Assembly: GCA_964517265.1 (NCBI GenBank) | Contig: CAZFBS010000052.1 | Span: 1 to 18,079 of the forward strand | Source: REEP01 sp964517265 | Lineage (GTDB): Bacteria > Pseudomonadota > Alphaproteobacteria > Rhodospirillales > Defluviicoccaceae | Length of the DNA stretch: 18,079 bases | Direction: 5' to 3' | Shown: positions 13,926 to 18,079 of the stretch, piece after piece | Position numbering within the stretch: the stretch's first letter is position 1 | Layout of the letters: every line of letters begins with the position of its first letter | Notes under the pieces: generated by a model | What the model saw: the letters and a program-made list of their open reading frames with translations, nothing else | What the model was told of the DNA's origin: nothing | Databases searched by the model: none | Position numbers and translations under genes: made by a program

Positions 13926-15857
13926 ATGGGCAAGGTTATCGGTATCGATCTCGGAACCACCAACTCCTGCGTTGCTGTCATGGAAGGCAAGGACGCAAAG
14001 GTGATCGAAAATGCTGAGGGCGCGCGGACAACGCCCTCGATGGTTGCTTTTACCGACTCCGGTGAGCGGCTCGTCGGGCAGCCGGCGAAGCGGCAGGCGG
14101 TGACCAATCCAGAGAATACGCTGTTTGCCATCAAGCGCTTGATCGGCCGTCGCTATGACGATCCCATTACCGAAAAGGATAAGGCGCTGGTGTCGTACCG
14201 CATCGTGCGCGCCGACAATGGGGATGCCTGGGTCGAGGCGCAGGGCAACAAGTACAGCCCAAGCCAGATCAGCGCTTTCATTTTGCAGAAAATGAAGGAA
14301 ACGGCAGAAAGCTATCTCGGTGAGCCGGTCACTCAGGCGGTCATCACCGTGCCGGCTTACTTCAACGACTCGCAACGGCAGGCGACCAAGGATGCCGGCA
14401 AGATTGCCGGGCTCGAAGTACTCCGCATCATTAACGAGCCGACGGCGGCGGCGTTGTCTTATGGCCTGGAGAAGAAGAAAAGCGGTATCGTCGCGGTTTA
14501 TGACCTGGGTGGGGGCACGTTCGACATCTCGATCCTGGAGATCGGCGATGGCGTGTTCGAGGTCAAATCGACCAATGGGGATACCTTCCTGGGCGGTGAG
14601 GACTTTGACAAGAAGATCCTCGACTACCTCGCCGATGAGTTCAAAAAGGAGCAGGGTATCGATCTGCGCAAGGATCGGCTCGCCCTGCAGCGCCTGAAGG
14701 AAGCAGCCGAGAAAGCAAAGATCGAGCTATCCAGCTCGATGCAGACGGAAGTCAACCTGCCGTTCATCACCGCCGACCAGAGCGGGCCAAAGCACCTCAA
14801 CATCAAGCTGACGCGAGCCAAGCTCGAGGCGCTTGTCGAGGACCTCGTCGAGCGGACGGTGGGACCCTGCCGGGCCGCGCTGAAGGACGCCGGCCTGAAG
14901 GCAAGCGAGATTGATGAGGTGATCCTGGTCGGCGGTCAGACCCGGATGCCGAAGGTCGTCGAGACGGTCAAGGAGTTCTTCGGTCGGGAGCCGCACAAGG
15001 GCGTCAATCCAGATGAGGTGGTTGCGGTCGGTGCTGCAATCCAGGGTGGCGTTCTCAAGGGCGAGGTCAAGGACGTCCTGCTGCTCGATGTAACGCCATT
15101 GTCGCTCGGCATCGAGACGTTGGGGGGTGTGTTCACTCGGCTGATCGATCGCAACACGACGATACCGACCCGGAAGAGCCAAGTGTTTTCGACAGCGGAG
15201 GACGGTCAGACCGCAGTGACGATCCGGGTGTTCCAGGGTGAGCGGGAGATGGCGGCGGACAACAAGCTGCTGGGTCAGTTCGATCTTGTTGGGATCCCGC
15301 CGGCTCCGCGGGGCGTTCCGCAGGTGGAGGTGACGTTCGACATTGATGCCAACGGCATTGTGAATGTCTCCGCGCGGGACAAGGCGACTGGCAAGGAACA
15401 GCAGATCCGCATTCAGGCCTCCGGCGGCCTCAGCGACACCGATATCGAGAAGATGGTGCGGGATGCCGAAGAGCATGTCGCCGAAGACAAGAAGCGGCGA
15501 GAGCTGGTCGAAGCGCGCAATCACGCCGACAGCATGATCCACGCTACGGAGAAAAGCCTGAAGGAGCTTGGCGACAAGGTTTCCAGTGCCGACAAGGACA
15601 GCATCGAGAAGGCGATGGCGGATCTGCGTGAGGCGATGAGTGGGGATGACGCCGACGCCATCAAGTCCAAGACTGAGGCCTTGAGCCAAGCCTCGATGAA
15701 ACTTGGCGAGGCGATTTACCGGGCGAGCCAGGCTGAGGGCGCTGCCGCTGGTGGCGAGGGGGCGGCCGGTGGTGGTCAAGCCGGCGGCACCGACGAAAAA
15801 GTGGTCGATGCCGAATTCGAGGAAGTCGATCCGGAGCGTGACAAGAAAGCGGGCTAA
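13926..15857 (+). CDS. dnaK: Molecular chaperone DnaK (Hsp70)
   Basis: 643 residues, full length. This ATP-driven chaperone binds unfolded polypeptides with DnaJ and GrpE. The nucleotide-binding domain has GIDLGTTNSCVAV near the N-terminus, the VPAYFNDSQRQATKDAG signature, INEPTAAALSYG, VYDLGGGTFDISILE and VILVGGQTRMPKV. The interdomain linker is VLLLDVTPLSLGIE, followed by the substrate-binding beta sandwich and helical lid. The C-terminus AEFEEVDPERDKKAG keeps the EEV(D) end seen in bacterial DnaK. GAGGTG (13915-13920) lies five bases before the ATG. It is separated from grpE by the opposing DUF1848 gene and so needs its own promoter; dnaJ follows after 203 bases. Confidence 0.98.
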   Translation: MGKVIGIDLGTTNSCVAVMEGKDAKVIENAEGARTTPSMVAFTDSGERLVGQPAKRQAVTNPENTLFAIKRLIGRRYDDPITEKDKALVSYRIVRADNGDAWVEAQGNKYSPSQISAFILQKMKETAESYLGEPVTQAVITVPAYFNDSQRQATKDAGKIAGLEVLRIINEPTAAALSYGLEKKKSGIVAVYDLGGGTFDISILEIGDGVFEVKSTNGDTFLGGEDFDKKILDYLADEFKKEQGIDLRKDRLALQRLKEAAEKAKIELSSSMQTEVNLPFITADQSGPKHLNIKLTRAKLEALVEDLVERTVGPCRAALKDAGLKASEIDEVILVGGQTRMPKVVETVKEFFGREPHKGVNPDEVVAVGAAIQGGVLKGEVKDVLLLDVTPLSLGIETLGGVFTRLIDRNTTIPTRKSQVFSTAEDGQTAVTIRVFQGEREMAADNKLLGQFDLVGIPPAPRGVPQVEVTFDIDANGIVNVSARDKATGKEQQIRIQASGGLSDTDIEKMVRDAEEHVAEDKKRRELVEARNHADSMIHATEKSLKELGDKVSSADKDSIEKAMADLREAMSGDDADAIKSKTEALSQASMKLGEAIYRASQAEGAAAGGEGAAGGGQAGGTDEKVVDAEFEEVDPERDKKAG

Positions 15858-15999
15858 TGCAGCGGCCGGGCATTCAAAGATGCTTGATTGCTGCACTGCC
15901 TTGGCAAATCATCATGCCCCAGCGGTCCATTGAAGTCAGTCGTTTGAATGGATCCCTGCATGAGACTTGATGGTGTTGCAATGCGCATGTGACTCTGGC

Positions 16000-16038
16000 G
16001 GTCCCACCGGTGGTTGCGCAAGCCACGACGGTGGGACC
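16000..16038 (+). promoter_or_regulatory. Long stem-loop in the dnaJ leader
   Basis: GGTCCCACCG (16000-16009) pairs perfectly with CGGTGGGACC (16029-16038). Inside it GTGGTT (16010-16015) pairs with AGCCAC (16021-16026, one G-T pair) around a GCGCA loop, leaving a GA bulge at 16027-16028. This makes a 16-bp stem ending 22 bases before the dnaJ ATG. What follows is TGTGTTTCT, only weakly T-rich, so it is at best a leaky terminator or attenuator between dnaK and dnaJ. mRNA stabilisation, processing or temperature sensing are alternatives. The rest of the 203-base dnaK-dnaJ gap shows only a distant 8-base inverted repeat (15871-15878 / 15943-15950). Confidence 0.65.
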
Positions 16039-16060
16039 TGTGTTTCTCGGGCGGCATGGC

Positions 16061-17197
16061 ATGTCAAAAGAAGACTACTACCGCACACTCGGCGTCGACC
16101 GCGACGCCAGCAGTGAAGATTTAAAAAAGGCCTACCGCAAGCTCGCGATGCAGTGTCATCCCGACCGTAATCCGGGCGACAAGGACGCGGAGCGACGCTT
16201 CAAGGAACTGAACGAGGCCTACGAAGTCCTGAAAGATGCCCAAAAGCGGGCGGCATACGACCGCTTTGGTCATGCCGCTTTCGAGGCGGGCGGGGGTGGC
16301 GATTCCGGGTTCGGCGCTGGTTTCGGAGCCGGCGGCGGCTTTGCCGATATCTTCGAGGAAATGTTCGGCGACTTTATGGGGGGACGGCGCGGGGGCAGAA
16401 GCAGCGGGCGCGGCTCCGACCTGCGTTACAATCTCGAAATCACGCTGGAAGAAGCGTTCACTGGCAAGAAGGCCAGCGTCCGGACACCAACTGCGGTGCC
16501 ATGCGACGCCTGCCATGGCTCAGGCAGCGCGGGCGGCGCGGCTCCGGCCGGATGCGCGACGTGCCGTGGTGCCGGGCGAGTCCGCACTCAGTCCGGGTTC
16601 TTCACCGTCGAGCGCACCTGTCCGACTTGTGGCGGTACCGGTCAGGTGATCAAGGACCCCTGCCGGGTCTGCAGTGGTTCCGGCCGGATCGAAAAAGAAA
16701 AGACGCTTCAGGTTTCTATTCCCGCAGGCGTTGAAGATGGCACACGAATCCGCCTCGCCAACGAGGGCGAGGCGGGAGTCCGCGGCGGTCCGCCGGGAGA
16801 TCTTTATATTTTCGTTACCGTCGCGCCACACCGGTTCTTTGTGCGCGATGGCGCCAACGTTCATTGCCGCGTGCCAATTCCGATGAGCAAGGCGGCGCTC
16901 GGAGGAGCGGTCGAGGTACCCACTCTGGAAGGCACCCGCGCCCGTATCACCATTCCGCCCGGTACCCAGACTGGTCGGCAATTCCGCCTGAGGGGCGAGG
17001 GCATGCCCGTCCTTCGGTCCAGCGTGCGCGGCGACATGTTTGTCGAGGCGATGGTCGAGACCCCGGTCAACCTGACCGACAAGCAGAAGAAGCTGCTTGA
17101 GGAGTTCGAGGCGGCGGGAACGGAAGATCGCCACAGTCCCGAGTCGCACGGCTTCTTCGCCAAGGTCAAGGAACTGTGGGAAGATTTGCGGGATTGA
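16061..17197 (+). CDS. dnaJ: Co-chaperone DnaJ (Hsp40), type A
   Basis: 378 residues from the ATG at 16061, where MSKEDYYRTLGVDRDAS is the family start; the frame opens at 15989 but those 24 residues are translated stem-loop sequence. The J domain holds HPD at 33-35. A Gly/Phe-rich region follows (about 75-115). The zinc-binding domain has all four CxxCxGxG repeats (CDACHGSG, CATCRGAG, CPTCGGTG, CRVCSGSG). The C-terminal substrate-binding domains follow (VSIPAGVEDGTRIRLANEGE; GDLYIFVTVAPHRFFVRDGA). It delivers substrates to DnaK and stimulates its ATPase. The ribosome binding site is weak (GGGCGG). dapB starts eight bases after its stop. Confidence 0.97.
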   Translation: MSKEDYYRTLGVDRDASSEDLKKAYRKLAMQCHPDRNPGDKDAERRFKELNEAYEVLKDAQKRAAYDRFGHAAFEAGGGGDSGFGAGFGAGGGFADIFEEMFGDFMGGRRGGRSSGRGSDLRYNLEITLEEAFTGKKASVRTPTAVPCDACHGSGSAGGAAPAGCATCRGAGRVRTQSGFFTVERTCPTCGGTGQVIKDPCRVCSGSGRIEKEKTLQVSIPAGVEDGTRIRLANEGEAGVRGGPPGDLYIFVTVAPHRFFVRDGANVHCRVPIPMSKAALGGAVEVPTLEGTRARITIPPGTQTGRQFRLRGEGMPVLRSSVRGDMFVEAMVETPVNLTDKQKKLLEEFEAAGTEDRHSPESHGFFAKVKELWEDLRD

Positions 17198-17205
17198 GGG
17201 CTGGA

Positions 17206-18006
17206 ATGGACATAGGTATTGCTGGGTGCGGCGGTCGGATGGGGCGGATGCTGGTTGAGGCGGTCTTGACCAGCGACGGCATGGTGCTGGCTGGAGGTGT
17301 CGAGCAGCCTGGGCATGAGGCCCTTGGCCGCGATGTTGCCGAGCTGGCTGGCGGCCCGGTCTGCGGCCATCGCGTCGAAGCCGACCCAGAGCCGTTGTTC
17401 GAAAGCTCCGATGTCGTCATCGATTTTACCTCTCCCGCGGCAACTGCAACGCATGCGCGGCTGGCTGCCCGTCATGGCACCGCTCTCGTCGTCGGCACGA
17501 CGGGTCTGAGATCGGAGGAGAATGAATGTCTGGCGGCTGCGGCCGAGGCGGTCCCGGTGGTGGTTGCCGCCAACATGAGCGTCGGCGTCAATCTGTTGCT
17601 CGGCCTGACACGGCAGGTCGCGGCGATCCTCGGCGAAGACTACGACATAGAGATTGTCGAAATGCACCACCGCCACAAGGTTGACGCCCCGTCCGGCACT
17701 GCCCTCGCTCTCGGCCATGCTGCCGCCGCGGGGCGGGGAACCTCCCTCGACTCGGTCTCGCAGCGGGTGCGCGACGGCCAGATCGGCAGCCGCGCGCGCG
17801 GGACGATCGGGTTTGCCACCCTGCGCGGCGGCGATGTCGTCGGCGAGCACACCGTGATCTTTGCCGGCGAGGGCGAGCGGATTGAACTCTCCCACCGTGC
17901 GACTTCCCGAGCAGTGTTTGCCCACGGCGCCGTCCGCGCCGCCAGATGGACCGCCGGCCGCCCTCCTGGACTCTATTCTATGCGTCAGGTTTTGGGGCTG
18001 GAGTAG
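17206..18006 (+). CDS. dapB: 4-hydroxy-tetrahydrodipicolinate reductase
   Basis: 266 residues from the ATG at 17206, with GAGGG (17196-17200) just upstream; the frame opens at a GTG at 17176 inside dnaJ but that start is not family-like. It reduces HTPA to tetrahydrodipicolinate with NAD(P)H in lysine and diaminopimelate synthesis. The dinucleotide-binding loop GIAGCGGRMGRML begins at residue 4. VVIDFTSPAAT and VVGTTG follow. The catalytic region is IEIVEMHHRHKVDAPSGTAL, containing the conserved His pair and Lys. The C-terminal VGEHTVIFAGEGERIELSHRA and GLYSMRQVLGL are typical. Only eight bases separate it from dnaJ, so it is probably cotranscribed with dnaK-dnaJ, an arrangement common in alphaproteobacteria. 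Confidence 0.97.
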   Translation: MDIGIAGCGGRMGRMLVEAVLTSDGMVLAGGVEQPGHEALGRDVAELAGGPVCGHRVEADPEPLFESSDVVIDFTSPAATATHARLAARHGTALVVGTTGLRSEENECLAAAAEAVPVVVAANMSVGVNLLLGLTRQVAAILGEDYDIEIVEMHHRHKVDAPSGTALALGHAAAAGRGTSLDSVSQRVRDGQIGSRARGTIGFATLRGGDVVGEHTVIFAGEGERIELSHRATSRAVFAHGAVRAARWTAGRPPGLYSMRQVLGLE

Positions 18007-18024
18007 CAAACGCCAGCCTCGACG

Positions 18025-18079
18025 CTACCCCGGATATCTCACCAAGGTAGGTGCATCGGCCCCGGGAATCTGAGAAAGT
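18025..18079 (-). repeat. 55-bp terminal inverted repeat, right copy
   Basis: Exact reverse complement of bases 1-55. On the minus strand it encodes the same 17-residue open tail ending in TAG at 18027-18025, pointing into the window and converging on dapB, whose stop is 18 bases away. The two copies diverge immediately after the TAG, so the shared unit ends at that stop codon or at an element boundary that coincides with it. Confidence 0.85.

Noticed and set aside
14727..15896. 389-codon minus-strand open frame inside dnaK
   Set aside because: Antisense shadow of dnaK. Such frames opposite Hsp70 genes are a known false-positive pattern.
16861..18009. 382-codon minus-strand open frame opposite dnaJ end and dapB
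   Set aside because: It spans two well-supported opposite-strand genes and shows no domain signal.

Overview
The window is an 18 kb stretch of chromosome from a GC-rich alphaproteobacterium. Protein sequences and gene order (hemW-rdgB-rph divergent from hrcA-grpE, dnaK-dnaJ-dapB, and gshB-yraN-rsmI divergent from an LpoA-like lipoprotein gene) fit Rhodospirillales-like lineages best; that placement is inference from memory of gene order. The first and last 55 bases are exact reverse complements. This suggests a metagenomic or short-read contig that stops on both sides at the same multi-copy sequence.

Layout. (1) 1-243: repeat end, candidate promoter and a palindrome. (2) 244-1713: secreted di-heme c-type cytochrome of the MauG/cytochrome c peroxidase superfamily. 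(3) 1934-2282: compact minus-strand stress unit, made of an EcfG-type general-stress promoter, a 59-residue CsbD-family gene and a strong intrinsic terminator. (4) 2339-2944: pyrE. (5) 2958-5394: minus-strand cluster gshB, yraN, rsmI (glutathione synthesis, a putative nuclease, 16S rRNA methylation). (6) 5406-6728: divergent lipoprotein related to penicillin-binding-protein activators. (7) 6774-7844: minus-strand single gene joining a gene-transfer-agent-type holin to a GH108 muramidase. (8) 8080-10660: minus-strand hemW-rdgB-rph. (9) 10731-18006: plus-strand heat-shock block hrcA, grpE, dnaK, dnaJ followed by dapB, interrupted between grpE and dnaK by an oppositely oriented DUF1848 gene with a C-terminal radical-SAM-like cysteine cluster.

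Most of the window is conserved housekeeping DNA. The parts that stand out are the holin-muramidase fusion (possible one-protein lysis or wall-crossing secretion device), the CsbD stress unit, the DUF1848 gene inside the chaperone locus, a long stem-loop just before dnaJ, and the inverted terminal repeat. No rRNA, tRNA, CRISPR array, or complete insertion sequence was seen.
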